Positions 46,857-56,883 of a stretch of DNA of 64,000 nt are shown here, piece after piece. The notes under the pieces were generated by a model. That model did no database searches, was not told the DNA's origin, and saw only the letters and a program-made list of their open reading frames with translations. Both the position numbers and the translations under genes were made by a program. Source of the stretch: Bradyrhizobium glycinis (lineage in GTDB: Bacteria > Pseudomonadota > Alphaproteobacteria > Rhizobiales > Xanthobacteraceae); the NCBI RefSeq assembly GCF_016031655.1, contig NZ_JACCHQ010000017.1, forward strand, positions 108,721 to 172,720, written 5' to 3'. Numbering within the stretch: the stretch's first letter is position 1; each line of letters starts with the position of its first letter.

Positions 46857-47159
46857 GTGAGCAATAGCGCGCAGAAAAGGGCGATCGAAAAGTACCGATC
46901 CCGGCTGACCAAGCGGGGCATCGTGCGGTTTGAGCTCCAAGCCCTCGAGACCGACCGCGACCTCATCAGAACGCTTGCCCGTAAGTTGACCGAGGAAGGG
47001 CCAGAAGCTGGGGATCTTCGGCGCACGGTGCAACAGGCCGTTTCTGGCGAGCCACCGAAGTCCGGTGGCATCTTGAGTGCGTTGCGTCGCTCGCCGCTCG
47101 TTGGTGCCGATCTCGACCTGACGCGCCCCCGTGAAGAAGGGCGTAAGGCCGATCTGTGA
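46857..47159 (+). CDS. VapB-like antitoxin
   Basis: 100 residues from GTG 46857. It is charged and mostly helical (KRAIEKYRSRLTKRGIVRFE...), with a short DNA-binding-like N-terminus and a C-terminal part (SGGILSALRRSPLVGADLDL) matching the toxin-wrapping tails of VapB antitoxins. It overlaps the VapC start by four bases (GTGA), the standard arrangement. It should neutralise the PIN nuclease and repress its own operon. Confidence 0.82.
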   Translation: MSNSAQKRAIEKYRSRLTKRGIVRFELQALETDRDLIRTLARKLTEEGPEAGDLRRTVQQAVSGEPPKSGGILSALRRSPLVGADLDLTRPREEGRKADL

Positions 47160-47587
47160 CGCGCTATCTTCTCGATACCAACATCATCAGCAACATCGTC
47201 AAGCCGAAGCCGTCTGAGTCACTATTGGCTTGGATGGGGGAGCAGCGCGATGAGGATTTGTTCATTGCCTCACTGACAGTGGCCGAAATCCGGCGTGGCA
47301 TTCTGGAAAAGCCGCGCGGCAAGAAGCGCGACGCGCTCGACGCCTGGTTCGCCGGGCCAGAAGGACCGCAAGCGCTGTTTGCAGGGCGCATCCTGTCGTT
47401 CGACGACAGGGCCGGCTTGGTTTGGGCGCGGTTAATGGCGGAGGGGAAGGCCGCCGGTCGTCCTCGTAGCGGACTCGACATGATCATCGCCGCCGTCGCC
47501 GGTGCGAATGACTGCGTGGTTGTGACGGACAACGAAAAAGACTTTTCCGGGCTTCAGCTCATCAATCCATTGCGCGGCGGCTTGTAG
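47156..47587 (+). CDS. VapC-type PIN-domain ribonuclease toxin
   Basis: 143 residues from GTG 47156. A complete PIN domain: first acid in YLLDTNIIS (Asp7), Glu in SLTVAEIRRG (about residue 45), Asp in SGLDMIIAA and Asp in VVTDNEKDF. VapC toxins cleave tRNA or rRNA when freed from antitoxin. The pair sits directly upstream of the SIR2-HerA locus (10 bases to its start), an addiction module at the edge of a defence island. Confidence 0.92.
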   Translation: MTRYLLDTNIISNIVKPKPSESLLAWMGEQRDEDLFIASLTVAEIRRGILEKPRGKKRDALDAWFAGPEGPQALFAGRILSFDDRAGLVWARLMAEGKAAGRPRSGLDMIIAAVAGANDCVVVTDNEKDFSGLQLINPLRGGL

Positions 47588-47597
47588 GGGGAAATAC

Positions 47598-48937
47598 ATG
47601 ACGGGAGGGGCGCCTGAACCCATCGAGTATCAGCTCATCGGTCTGACTGAGGACGGCAATGCTGGCGACCTCCTGCTTGGGCTTGATCAGAAGCAGGGGC
47701 GCATTCGCCTCCAGGCGCTGATCTCCGAATGGCTCCGCATGGAGAACCTCGTTGTGTTGACGGGGCGTCGGTTTCCGCTGGCGGTAAAACCATGGCGAAC
47801 CTTGAAACCGCCGTCTTCGAAACGATCGAGGTTCTCTCCGACGCGCCCGCCTCAGTTGGGCCCATCATCAAAGCGCGTCGGGATACCGTCTCATTGGCCG
47901 ACTTGCTCGACGAGCCCACCATGGGGTTCGAGCAGTGGCTATCATTTGTTGCCAATTCCCTCGTCGTTGGTAACTCAAAGGACGCACCATTTTCTGGCGT
48001 CACTTGGCCGGGCACGCCAGCTCCAAGTCTTGATGACCTCCAATGGTTTGTTGATCGCCTGCGCATGTCGATCTTCTCGGAATGCGCCCTGTCTTTGCCT
48101 GACTCTGCCAAAGCGAAGTCTGCAAGCGAGATCGCGCCGCAGCTCGCATTTTTGTCCAAGCTCGTCGCGCGTGACAGCAATCTTGGCCGAATCCATCTCT
48201 TCACGCTGAATTACGACACTCTATTCGAGCAGGCACTGGAGTTGCTAGGCATCCAATATTTCGACGGCTTCACCGGCCACGCAGCCGCTCGCTTCGATCC
48301 ATCGGTTTATGGGCTCGACGTCTATTATCCCGGTGAGGTTGCCGACGGTCGGGTGCGGCGTTTTGACAAGTTCCTGCACTTCTACAAACTGCATGGGTCC
48401 ATTCATTGGTTCGAGCAGGACGGTGAGATGCGCGCGCGGCATCCCGACCTCGTCCCGTTCCGAATCTATGCAGGTTTGAGTCCAGATGAGAAGGCGGCCG
48501 TGCTCGTCAAATTGGCCGGCGGAACGCCATCGGTTGGTATCCTGCCGACTGCCAACAAGTTCGCGCAGACCCTGACGATGCCCTATGCGCATCTCTTCCG
48601 GTCCTTTCAGGTACGCCTCGGTGTCCCCCAGACCTTTCTGCTCGTTCTCGGTTACGGCTTTGGCGATGATCACGTTAGTCGCATCATTGAGAATGCGCTT
48701 ATGAATCCGTCGTTGGTGATGCTCGTGGTCGAACCTAACCCAGCCAGCCCGGTCATCGAGCGGGTGCGCCGCTATAAGGATCTCGGCAAGCGCGCCTTCG
48801 TTTTGTGCCCGACGGATGGCGCCTTTGTTGCTGCCAAGTTCAAACACGCGACGTTTGATGATTTCGCCCGCTCGGTGATGCCCGACGTGCAATGGTGGAC
48901 GACTTCCTGCGCCTGCGGCGATTCGAAAAGCAAATAG
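47598..48937 (+). pseudogene. SIR2-domain defence protein, frame broken at the NAD-binding loop
   Basis: The natural start is ATG 47598 (GGGGGA ahead). The first frame reads to MENLVVLTG, where SIR2 proteins continue GAGAS; here the sequence goes wrong, and the rest (ASVSAGGKTMANLE...) continues in another frame to 48937. The gap fits loss of seven bases near 47760, between short G-rich repeats, removing the Gly-Ala-Gly of the NAD site. Later parts are intact: HLFTLNYDTLFEQ, YKLHGSIHWFE and LLVLGYGFGDDH, as in SIR2 effector domains that destroy NAD during phage infection. Next to HerA it forms the SIR2-HerA system, here inactive unless the assembly is wrong. Confidence 0.85.
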
Positions 48938-48979
48938 CTTCGTCCGCGATGCCCGCTGAACCCGCGCCGGGGGCGTAAG

Positions 48980-50970
48980 ATGGATAACCCACGTCTCGTC
49001 GGCCATATTGTCTCGGTTCAAGGCTTCCGGGTGAAGGTGGAATTGCTGCCCGAAACCAGATCGGCCCTGCGCGCGACCCTTGATGGGGTTCAGGCTGCGA
49101 TCGCGATCAATGCGTATCTGACCTTTTCATTGGGGGCGGGCGAAACCGTCATCGGTATCATTACCGATCTTGAGGCACGCGAGAGCTTCGATCCCACCAG
49201 CGGCGATGAACTCAGCCTGGAACTCTTGAAGCCACGCCGGACGGCCAGCGTGCAGTTGCTAGGTACCATCGAGCATACCGACAATGACCCGTCTTTCAGC
49301 CCGGGTATATCCATCCTGCCAACACTCGATACACCGGCAGAAATCGGATCACCCGACATCTTGCGCGCTGTGTTTGAAATTCCGCCCCGTCGCAACAGGC
49401 CGGAGGGTTATGATGCGAGGGACTTTGACTGCGACTTGAAGATCGGATTTCCGACGGGCCAGGCGCGTAACGTCGTCCGGGCGTCCTACAATGACCTATT
49501 CTCGAGGCCCTTGGCCATCGTCGGCAACACCGGGTCGGGCAAGTCATTCTCGGTGTCGAGCCTCATTCAGAAGGCCATGAAAGCGCTCGACAGCGCAGCA
49601 GAGGAGCCGCATGTCTTCATTCTCGACATCAATGGCGAATACGCCAAAGCCTTTCCTGCCGCAAAAGCAGCGGTTCGCTTGCCGGATCGCATCTATCTCA
49701 ACGGCAAAGAGTTCGGCCTCCCGCTCTGGTTCCTGAACGCGGAGGAGATCTGTGCATGGCTGAGCGCGGCGGAACAGACACAGGAACCCGTGTTGAAAGA
49801 CTGGTGGGCGATTGCGAAAGGCGGCAATGCCACAGCTGCGGCCAGTCTCGGTTCATTGCAGAACGCAATGAGCGCGCTGGATCAACTTCTCAGCGAACTT
49901 ACAAAGATCAAGAAGAAGGCAGCGGGTTCTTATTGTGACGCCGTTACCGGCCATCTCGCGAACACCGACATCGACACCGCGGCGTTCGATAAACTGTTCG
50001 CCTCACATCGGTCGGCCAACGACTACAACACCGAGGTCATGAACAATCAGGCTGTGATCGCGGCCGAAGCAGAGAAGCTCAAGGACGCCGTTCGATCCAA
50101 GATCGTCGGCGGGCGTGATACAGCGGAGGCTGGTGCGCGCACTGCGGACTCTCCAGTTCCGATCGCGCGATCGACATTGACAGATCCATCACTGATCAGT
50201 CGCGCTGTATCAAAGGAGGACACCTTCCGGGTGGACGCCCATCTCACCACGCTGAAGCTGCGTTTGAAAACCCGCCTTGATGACAAGAGGTGGCGTGCAT
50301 TCCTCAACTATGAAGACGCTGACACTGCTATCGCTAGTTTGTCCGCCTGGTTCGCTCGTTTCGGATTAGGGGCTACGACCGGTCCAAAGGTGTCGGTGCT
50401 CGATCTTTCGATGCTGAGCAACGAAGTGCTGCCCTATGCATGTGCCGTCATCGGGCGCGTGTTGCTGGAGGCGCGGGAACGCTTGCCTGCTGCGTCGCGC
50501 TACAAACATCCGTGGGTTCTCGTCCTCGAAGAAGCGCATAACTACGCCCGACCAGCTCGCGCGGACGAGGATCGAGGTCATCGACTGGCGCGACTGACCT
50601 TTGAGCGTATCGCAAAGGAAGGGCGCAAGTTCGGCCTGTCGCTCATCATCGCCAGCCAACGTCCGAGCGAGATTAGTCAGACTATCATCAGTCAGTGCGC
50701 CAACTTCATCAGCCATCGTCTTCAGAATCCGGACGACATCGACCATTTCGCATCATCCCGATGCAAGCCCGGCGCTTGCTCGATCAGGTAACGATATTGT
50801 CGTCAGGTGAAGCGATTGTCTTCGGCAGCGCGTTCCACATCCCCACACGAGTGCAATTCGATAGGCCCGATCCCAGCCCCTATAGCCAGACGGCGGCGCC
50901 TTTCCATGAGTGGTCGAAGGAAAAAGCCCCATTTCCGCTCGCACAAATAATCGATGCTTGGGGGGTCTAG
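48980..50970 (+). pseudogene. HerA-like ATPase of the SIR2-HerA system, C-terminal frameshift
   Basis: From ATG 48980: an N-terminal HAS-barrel-like domain, Walker A GNTGSGKSFS (about residues 178-187), then FILDINGEY, Walker B WVLVLEEAHNYARP and the sensor SLIIASQRPSEIS, as in HerA/FtsK-class hexameric translocases (DUF87). The main frame ends at 50791 after NPDDIDHF plus foreign residues. The normal ending (RIIPMQARRLLDQV ... AIVFGSAFHIP ... YSQTAAPFHEW) follows in another frame up to 50970. A single base is missing at about 50749. Restored, the protein is about 663 residues. HerA assembles with SIR2 and is needed for activity. Confidence 0.88.
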
Positions 50971-51161
50971 CTCAAAGGTTCTCGATGCCATTGCCGGAAT
51001 TGTCGCGGATCGATTATGCAGAACCGATCTCCTCGGCGAAAGTAGTTGATCTAACTTGTTCGAGGCGCTTCCCGTGAGTTCTGAAAGCAACACCCGTCGT
51101 TCGGTATCGAGTTCTTTCCACTTGCATCGAGAAGCGGGCGAGACGGATTGAGATGCGTCGG

Positions 51162-53900
51162 TCATGAAGGTCGTCGTGATCCCACTTGTCCTCCATGTCC
51201 CGTGTCGTTGAGCCGCACATCTAGACGAGCCGCTTCGACGTCCTTTTGACTCGCCACACGAGCCTCGACGAGATCCTCGGTAGCGCGAGCGTCGCCAAGG
51301 TCGGCCCGGATGTCATAACGGAGTTCCAAGAATTCGCTGCGAAAATGGTCCGCCCGGAGGCGCTCCAGCGCCCTGTTGATCCAGACCAACGCTCCGGCCG
51401 CGTCGCCCTGCGCGCGCCGGGCGCGGGCCATGAGCCGCTGGAGCCACTCGCTGGTTTCAAGATCCTTCCGCTCTCGTAGGAGCGACTCGCCTTCGGCCGG
51501 TCGACCCATTTCGATTAGGAGTTCGGCCCGCCGCTGGAGGTGGAAAAGCTGTGGTCGGACCAGCGACTCATGGAGGGCGAGGGCCTTGGCATGGAAGCCG
51601 GAAGCGTCGGCACCCGGCAGGCGGGCTGCCTCGAAATAGACCTCAGCCCATGCAAAACGATCGCTGTCGGTCTGCAAGCCTTCTAGCGCGGGCTCGGAGA
51701 GCTGCTTGAAGATGCGCCCAAACATGACCGGCTCTTCGGTCGAGAGGTAGCGCCCGAGCGCAGCGAACGCACGAATCGCCTGTAGCACTCCGACATTCGC
51801 TGCCTCGACGATCGTTCGCTCGATTGCGTCTGCATGGCGTCGGATGAGCGCTGCTCGCCAGTTGCCTGAGCCCCATGGCAAGCGCTCGATCACACCCAGA
51901 AGAACCGAGTAAGTCACGTTATCTTGGCCGGGAGCGCGAGCGAGGATTTCATCCACCAGCTCAATCGCCCGAGCCACTTTGGCGGGATTGCTCCGGTAGA
52001 TATCGATCAATTGCAGGCGGGTTTCGTGCATGGGCGAGGGCCCGCTCAGCACCTGCTCAAAGAGTTCGGCCGCGGCGGCCGACTCACCAAGTCTCTTGAG
52101 CGCCTTACCCTTATGATGCTGCACTTCGGCAGCCTGCCTGTCAGTGAGCCCGGGAAGTTCGGTAAGTGTGTCGAACGCTGACAGGCGTTGCCGCAGCCGC
52201 ACCTTGGCGATCTCATCGCTTTCCAGCTTGTCATAGAGGAACAGCTGCTCAATCGCTTCGATAATTGCCATCAACGCCAAAGGCGCCGGCGGGCGTCCTG
52301 CCAGCGCATTGGCATCGGCCAATGGGTCGCCCACGAGTTCGGGCCGCAGTTCGGTATGATCCGATACCGTGAGCAGCGCGTAACGGAACGCGGCAGAGCG
52401 AGCTCCTGCAGCAATCAGCTTTCTGAGCTTAGGGAGGAGGATGCGCCCGATCGTCCAAAGACGCAGACCAGGCTCACTCGCCGCGGCGCGCAGATAGGCC
52501 TCCAGCGCGGCATCCAGCTCGACGCGCCGCTCCGGAGGACACCAGCCGCCGCCGCTCAGCGCCGCGTACACGACATCGTGGAGCCGAATAATCCCGCTTC
52601 GGTCAGCAGCCGTAAGTCCGTGGCTGCGGAGCTTGCGAATGCCGAGCGGCTGGACGACATGCTCAAGAAAGTCCTGCCCGCAAGTTGACTGCTCGGCCCA
52701 GGCGAAGACAGACAGCTCCCGCTCCAGGGCAGGGCGCAGGCGCCCCAAGAGCCGGTCGGCGAGGCGCTGGCCATGATGTTCGAGTTCGCCGACAGCCCGA
52801 CAGTCAAGAACGATCTCGTCCCATCTGGCGCCCTGCCGCACGGCAGCGCTGATCAGACCCAGGGTCAGCGGATGGCCGCCCACCGTGGACCAGATGATGT
52901 CAAACACATCAGCCGGGCACATCGCGCCATCCTGGTCGAGCAGGCTCTGTGCCTCCCCACGAACGAACATTGGCAGTTCGTATGAGCCGGGTTGTGCCGA
53001 CCGCTGCGTGAGGATGATCCGTGAGCGGGGCCCGCAAAGTTCACCAAGGGGCGCCGTCGAAAGACCGGGTTCGGCGTCATCGATTACCAACAGACAGGCC
53101 CCGGTGCGCAGCAGCGCCGTGACGTTCCGGGTTTCGCCGCCTCGCACCAAAGGGAGGGCCTGGAGATCCTCGGGCCGACGGACTTCCCCCGCGTCTAGCC
53201 AGATCACGAGGTCGTACTGGTCTTCATGGTCCGTGGCGTAAGCGGCAGCTGCCGCTGACTTGCCGAGCCCGGCGATACCGCTGATGGTCACCACTGGACT
53301 TTCCGAGAGGCGCCGCGAGATGTCGGCGTCGACATCGGGGCGAATAATGCGGCTTCGATCCGGGGCGGGGACCAACCGGCTCACCGCCTCTTCATCCCGG
53401 ATCCTCTGAAGCTCAGGCAGGTATGGAGCGAGCCTTCGAACAACAGTGTCGCTGAAGATCAGTTTTTCGATCAACTGGGTCGCGATCTCCTCCGCGCCCC
53501 ACAGGTGCAGAGTCTTGCCCTCCATTTCCGGCCACGTTCTGACGGCGCTTTCGAACTCCTGGGCGACTTGGGGCCGCTTTCGCTGGCCCGACAGCAGGAA
53601 GATGTCCCGTGCGGACGGTTTGCGATTGAGTGCCTTTCTCAGATCGTCATGCGCCTTGACCATCGGGCGCTCAAAATAACCACGAGCATCAGAGTACTCG
53701 GCGACTATCCGGCCGTCGTCGCTGACTGTATCGACCACGCCGCCAACGGCATAGCCAACCAGATTGGTCCCTTGATGGTTCAGAGGCACCTCGAGCAGGG
53801 CGTCCAGAAATAGTCCGGCAAACCTCTCGAAATCGGTGGCGATGTAGCCAATTGCACCAGCCAGACGGTCAATTTGCGCGACCTTGCGCTTTGGGCTCAT
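51162..53900 (-). CDS. Nuclease-like / STAND NTPase / TPR protein, candidate antiviral sensor
   Basis: 912 residues. Residues ~40-150 resemble a restriction-endonuclease fold (YAVGGVVDTVSDDGRIVAEYS, with Asp57 and Glu68, though the usual Lys is Ser70). Residues ~185-400 are a signal-transduction NTPase: Walker A GIAGLGKS (208-215), Walker B CLLVIDD (269-275), RSRIILTQR sensor and GGHPLTLGL, the GxP motif of NB-ARC/NACHT proteins. The C-terminal ~450 residues are helical repeats (AEVQHHKGKALKRLGESAAAAELF), TPR-like. The layout effector-NTPase-repeat sensor is that of Avs/NLR-like immunity proteins. It is convergent with SIR2-HerA and stands alone. Partner and trigger are unknown. Confidence 0.8.
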   Translation of the reverse strand: MSPKRKVAQIDRLAGAIGYIATDFERFAGLFLDALLEVPLNHQGTNLVGYAVGGVVDTVSDDGRIVAEYSDARGYFERPMVKAHDDLRKALNRKPSARDIFLLSGQRKRPQVAQEFESAVRTWPEMEGKTLHLWGAEEIATQLIEKLIFSDTVVRRLAPYLPELQRIRDEEAVSRLVPAPDRSRIIRPDVDADISRRLSESPVVTISGIAGLGKSAAAAAYATDHEDQYDLVIWLDAGEVRRPEDLQALPLVRGGETRNVTALLRTGACLLVIDDAEPGLSTAPLGELCGPRSRIILTQRSAQPGSYELPMFVRGEAQSLLDQDGAMCPADVFDIIWSTVGGHPLTLGLISAAVRQGARWDEIVLDCRAVGELEHHGQRLADRLLGRLRPALERELSVFAWAEQSTCGQDFLEHVVQPLGIRKLRSHGLTAADRSGIIRLHDVVYAALSGGGWCPPERRVELDAALEAYLRAAASEPGLRLWTIGRILLPKLRKLIAAGARSAAFRYALLTVSDHTELRPELVGDPLADANALAGRPPAPLALMAIIEAIEQLFLYDKLESDEIAKVRLRQRLSAFDTLTELPGLTDRQAAEVQHHKGKALKRLGESAAAAELFEQVLSGPSPMHETRLQLIDIYRSNPAKVARAIELVDEILARAPGQDNVTYSVLLGVIERLPWGSGNWRAALIRRHADAIERTIVEAANVGVLQAIRAFAALGRYLSTEEPVMFGRIFKQLSEPALEGLQTDSDRFAWAEVYFEAARLPGADASGFHAKALALHESLVRPQLFHLQRRAELLIEMGRPAEGESLLRERKDLETSEWLQRLMARARRAQGDAAGALVWINRALERLRADHFRSEFLELRYDIRADLGDARATEDLVEARVASQKDVEAARLDVRLNDTGHGGQVGSRRPS

Positions 53901-54192
53901 CCTGAATTCTCGACTGGTGACACTGCTTCCGTGTGTAACGCTTCAGAGGCGGGCACGTGAGGGCATTCCCGCCGCATATTGTAGCACATCGTCCAACATT
54001 TCGATTGCTCCCGAGCGACAGCTAATCGGTGCATAGAGCCCGCTACAGGTCTCCCGAATGGGCTGAACGCCCTCGGCCGACCGGGGCGGAAAGGTGGGCC
54101 GACAACCACTTCTTGTGATTGGACCCGAATGACTGAATCGAGGTTATTGAAACCTTCAAAGCGGTGGTCTCGACGCGAGAAGGAGTGGTGCA

Positions 54193-54681
54193 ATGCAACG
54201 GCTCTTTGCGGTTTTGTCGCTTCTGGGTGCTTTGCTGTTTGCGCAGATTCCTGAGCTCCTGCAACAGTATAGGCAGCGGCTCGGTGGCGCAGCCGACGAG
54301 CTGACAGTCATTGTGCGCAACTTCGACGAGGACTCCCGCCGCTCCGGTTATGACCGATCGGGCGCACTCGGTGTCACGGCGAAGAACCCAGAACCACTGG
54401 TGCGCGACCAGGCGCAGCGAATGACGGAATATGTTCGAAGGCTGGACCGGCTGAACGAGCAGCAATCGGCTTTGGCGAATGGCGCCACGCCTGCGGCCAT
54501 CCTGGCGGTAGCGGTCGACTACGACAAGCCGATCATGGCGCAAGCCTGGAGCGCCTATGCGCCCGCGCTTCCGACGACCCTCACGGGCATTGTATTTGCG
54601 ATCATCGGCTGTTGCTTGTCTTATGCTGCACTCTTGGTTCTCGGCGCTGTTGCCGGCTCACGAGGCAGAGTCGCTGCGTGA
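54193..54681 (+). CDS. DUF2937-family membrane protein
   Basis: 162 residues: an N-terminal hydrophobic segment (LFAVLSLLGALLFAQIPELLQQY), a charged helical middle that includes LVRDQAQRMTEYVRRLDRLNEQQ, and a C-terminal transmembrane segment (TTLTGIVFAIIGCCLSYAALLVLGAVAG). This hairpin of two membrane helices and a long extracytoplasmic middle is the pattern of DUF2937. Function unknown. Strong AGAAGGAG precedes ATG 54193. It lies between the STAND protein and the nuclease gene with no obvious link. Confidence 0.75.
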   Translation: MQRLFAVLSLLGALLFAQIPELLQQYRQRLGGAADELTVIVRNFDEDSRRSGYDRSGALGVTAKNPEPLVRDQAQRMTEYVRRLDRLNEQQSALANGATPAAILAVAVDYDKPIMAQAWSAYAPALPTTLTGIVFAIIGCCLSYAALLVLGAVAGSRGRVAA

Positions 54682-54744
54682 TCCGACGAAACCGAGATTC
54701 ATCGGCAGGAGGACAGCAAACCGAGCCGTCAAACTCCGCGCGGC

Positions 54745-54759
54745 GTTTCTATAGCTCAA
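54745..54759. repeat. 15-bp repeat shared with the fic control region
   Basis: GTTTCTATAGCTCAA is identical to 46506-46520, which includes the right arm of the second fic operator. The two copies bracket the VapBC/SIR2-HerA/STAND/DUF2937 block of about 8.2 kb. It could be a lone operator half, a trace of a larger repeat or chance. Confidence 0.4.
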
Positions 54760-55796
54760 CTCTTATTCGCCGTCTTCACCGCGCCCGGCTGCTGGACGAA
54801 GCGCCATAGCGGCAACGCATCACTTTTGTAGTCGGACGATATCAATGGCGCGAACCAGTTGGGCCGATGTTCAAGTTCAATTTGCACTGAATCCGGTTCT
54901 CCATTGGCCTGTTGCGAATAGTGGCGGGAAAACATCCGGCTCAGCGTGCCGATTATTTCAAATCTCTCAGTGTCCTCGTTGAGCCGTTCCTCGGGCAGCC
55001 AGGAAAACTCGATCGCCGACAATCTTCCGTCGGTCACAATGGCCTTGGTCTCCTGCTCGGCCCATTCCCCGAGACTCATGAATATCCACGCGATCTCCTG
55101 CTCGTCCGTACGCGTGAGGACACGATCCTCACTGAGCATCGTGACCTCTCCCACCGTGAAAGGCGCCATTCCGTCGGCGCCGATGGCGTTGGGCTTGTCG
55201 GCGGTTAGCCGAAGTGTGAGCGGCGGCGTTGTCCCGATTGTCATATCGCCGAGCCTGCCCAGCTCATTGAAGCGGACGGCATGTTGCATGTCGAGCTTGA
55301 GGTAGCCATTTTCATCCAGCAGATCGTGCGGGGACACGAGCGTCCAGATGCCCCATCTGGCCCAATAGACGGCGACCTTAATCGCGGCCCGTGTTGCCCG
55401 CGCGTAGCTGTCGAGCGAGGACAAATAAGACGGTGTCATGATCTGTCGCTCTTGCCGGACCGGATCTGCCTCGTAGACGTTCTTGACTTCGACCAGCCAT
55501 TGCTCGTCGTCTTCCAGTACGATCCGGAAATCGGGCGCCCGGTATCTGCCGACAGGATAGACGCGCCCGGTATCTTCGACCTTCATCAGCTTGTAATGAC
55601 CAAGCGCGACCACCATGGCTTCGAACATTGCCGCGGTTCGTTGGCCCGCAATCAGAATGTCATCGATCAATGCCTTGTCGAGCTGCGCGCCGATCGCCGC
55701 CAGGAATTCCTGGGCTGTCTGGGGCGCCGTGACGGAAATCTTTCGCTCCCTGCTGAACCGGGCATAGAGACTGAGAAGATCAAATGGCTTGCTCAT
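54756..55796 (-). CDS. PD-(D/E)XK nuclease-like protein
   Basis: 346 residues. The motif PDFRIVLEDDEQWLVEVKNVY gives Asp89, Glu103 and Lys105, the classical PD-(D/E)XK catalytic triad, with strand spacing typical of restriction-like nucleases. The rest of the protein is unlike any family I know. Its gene and the trypsin-like protease gene (55894-56883) lie on the same strand with 97 bases between, so they may act together, for example a protease releasing a nuclease. The stop overlaps the 15-bp repeat at 54745. Confidence 0.72.
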   Translation of the reverse strand: MSKPFDLLSLYARFSRERKISVTAPQTAQEFLAAIGAQLDKALIDDILIAGQRTAAMFEAMVVALGHYKLMKVEDTGRVYPVGRYRAPDFRIVLEDDEQWLVEVKNVYEADPVRQERQIMTPSYLSSLDSYARATRAAIKVAVYWARWGIWTLVSPHDLLDENGYLKLDMQHAVRFNELGRLGDMTIGTTPPLTLRLTADKPNAIGADGMAPFTVGEVTMLSEDRVLTRTDEQEIAWIFMSLGEWAEQETKAIVTDGRLSAIEFSWLPEERLNEDTERFEIIGTLSRMFSRHYSQQANGEPDSVQIELEHRPNWFAPLISSDYKSDALPLWRFVQQPGAVKTANKS

Positions 55797-55893
55797 TTTG
55801 GTGTCGCTGCCTTGAATTTACGCGTTGGAAAGGTCGGGCCCACGACTTGGTAAAATCGGCACACCTGGTCAGCTTCCAATTTACCTGACCCGC

Positions 55894-56883
55894 CTAATCG
55901 GCCGAACCCATAAAGTCATCTGAGCCAGCCCTCAGGGAACCAAAACGAACCGAATAGTCCGACGCCAGCGTCGCGCAGATTTCCTCTGCCCGTGCGCGGT
56001 CGTTGGTCATTGCCGCAACATGCCAGGGAGCGTTGCGCACCACCGCCCAACCGCGCGCCCATCCAGGGTTCGATGGGTCGACGTGAGGGAGGTTGCGTTG
56101 GAGACCCGGGATCGGCGCAAACCAGAAGGCGTAGGATTGCGCACCGTCGCTTCCCGGCTCGTCGCTTGAGCTGACGAGGCCGATCACCTCTCCGTCCTGG
56201 TTGAAAACGGGGCCGCCGCTCATGCCGCCGCGCCAATGGCTGTCGACCGCAAATGTCGGCCAAGGTCGATGTTCGCGGCCACTCGGTTGCACTGCGGTCA
56301 CGCGGCCTATAGACCCATACATGCGCTCAGTCAGAACATCCGCGTCGATCTCGCGGTCCCGTATCGAACGCAGTTCGGGAAATCCCATCGCCATGACTTC
56401 ATCGCCGACCTTGGGCCATTTCCCGGTCAGCCGCAGGGGCAGAAAATCGCGTACTTCGTTCAGGCGCGTGTTGTCCGCTTTGAACGACAGCGTCATGCAG
56501 TCAAGTGACATGCGGCTCGAGTCACGGTTGAGCAGCCGATCAAGGGCAATATCTTCTGGCGGGGTGCGAAATGCGGTCGCTGACGCAATCACGACCATCC
56601 CGTCGACCCCGATCGGGGCGCGCCCATAAACAAGCCCCGGGTTGAGAAGGCCGACAACCGTCGACCGCGGACGCGAAGGCCCGAGCCATGTTTCAAGCAC
56701 GTGCTGCGCGGTCAGATATCCTCCGAAGGGGTCAATCCGGAACGCCGTGCCGAGACCAGAAACGCGGTCTGTGTGGTTGTCGATTGCCAGCAAGGAAATA
56801 ATCGGATGGCGAACCCCCGTCGGGTCTTGAATCAGAAACTGGCGGGGATCGTCTCCGGCTGCGGGGGTAACTGGAAAGGGCAT
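55894..56883 (-). CDS. Trypsin-like serine protease, stand-alone
   Basis: About 329 residues from ATG 56883; in-frame ATGs at 56898 and 56925 are possible and none has a strong ribosome site. The chymotrypsin-fold triad is readable: His in YLTAQHVLE, Asp in EDIALDRLLN and Ser in GGMSGGPVFN. No signal peptide, so it works in the cytoplasm, unlike DegP types, and no PDZ domain is present. About 100 residues follow the protease domain (MTNDRARAEEIC). Stand-alone cytoplasmic trypsin-like proteins are often effectors in bacterial defence; the neighbouring nuclease supports this but does not prove it. Confidence 0.82.
   Translation of the reverse strand: MPFPVTPAAGDDPRQFLIQDPTGVRHPIISLLAIDNHTDRVSGLGTAFRIDPFGGYLTAQHVLETWLGPSRPRSTVVGLLNPGLVYGRAPIGVDGMVVIASATAFRTPPEDIALDRLLNRDSSRMSLDCMTLSFKADNTRLNEVRDFLPLRLTGKWPKVGDEVMAMGFPELRSIRDREIDADVLTERMYGSIGRVTAVQPSGREHRPWPTFAVDSHWRGGMSGGPVFNQDGEVIGLVSSSDEPGSDGAQSYAFWFAPIPGLQRNLPHVDPSNPGWARGWAVVRNAPWHVAAMTNDRARAEEICATLASDYSVRFGSLRAGSDDFMGSAD

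Noticed and set aside
50803..51220. Minus-strand frames below the STAND gene that might extend its C-terminus
   Set aside because: The first overlaps the end of herA, neither is in the STAND frame, and neither continues the repeat pattern; the stop at 51162 is accepted.
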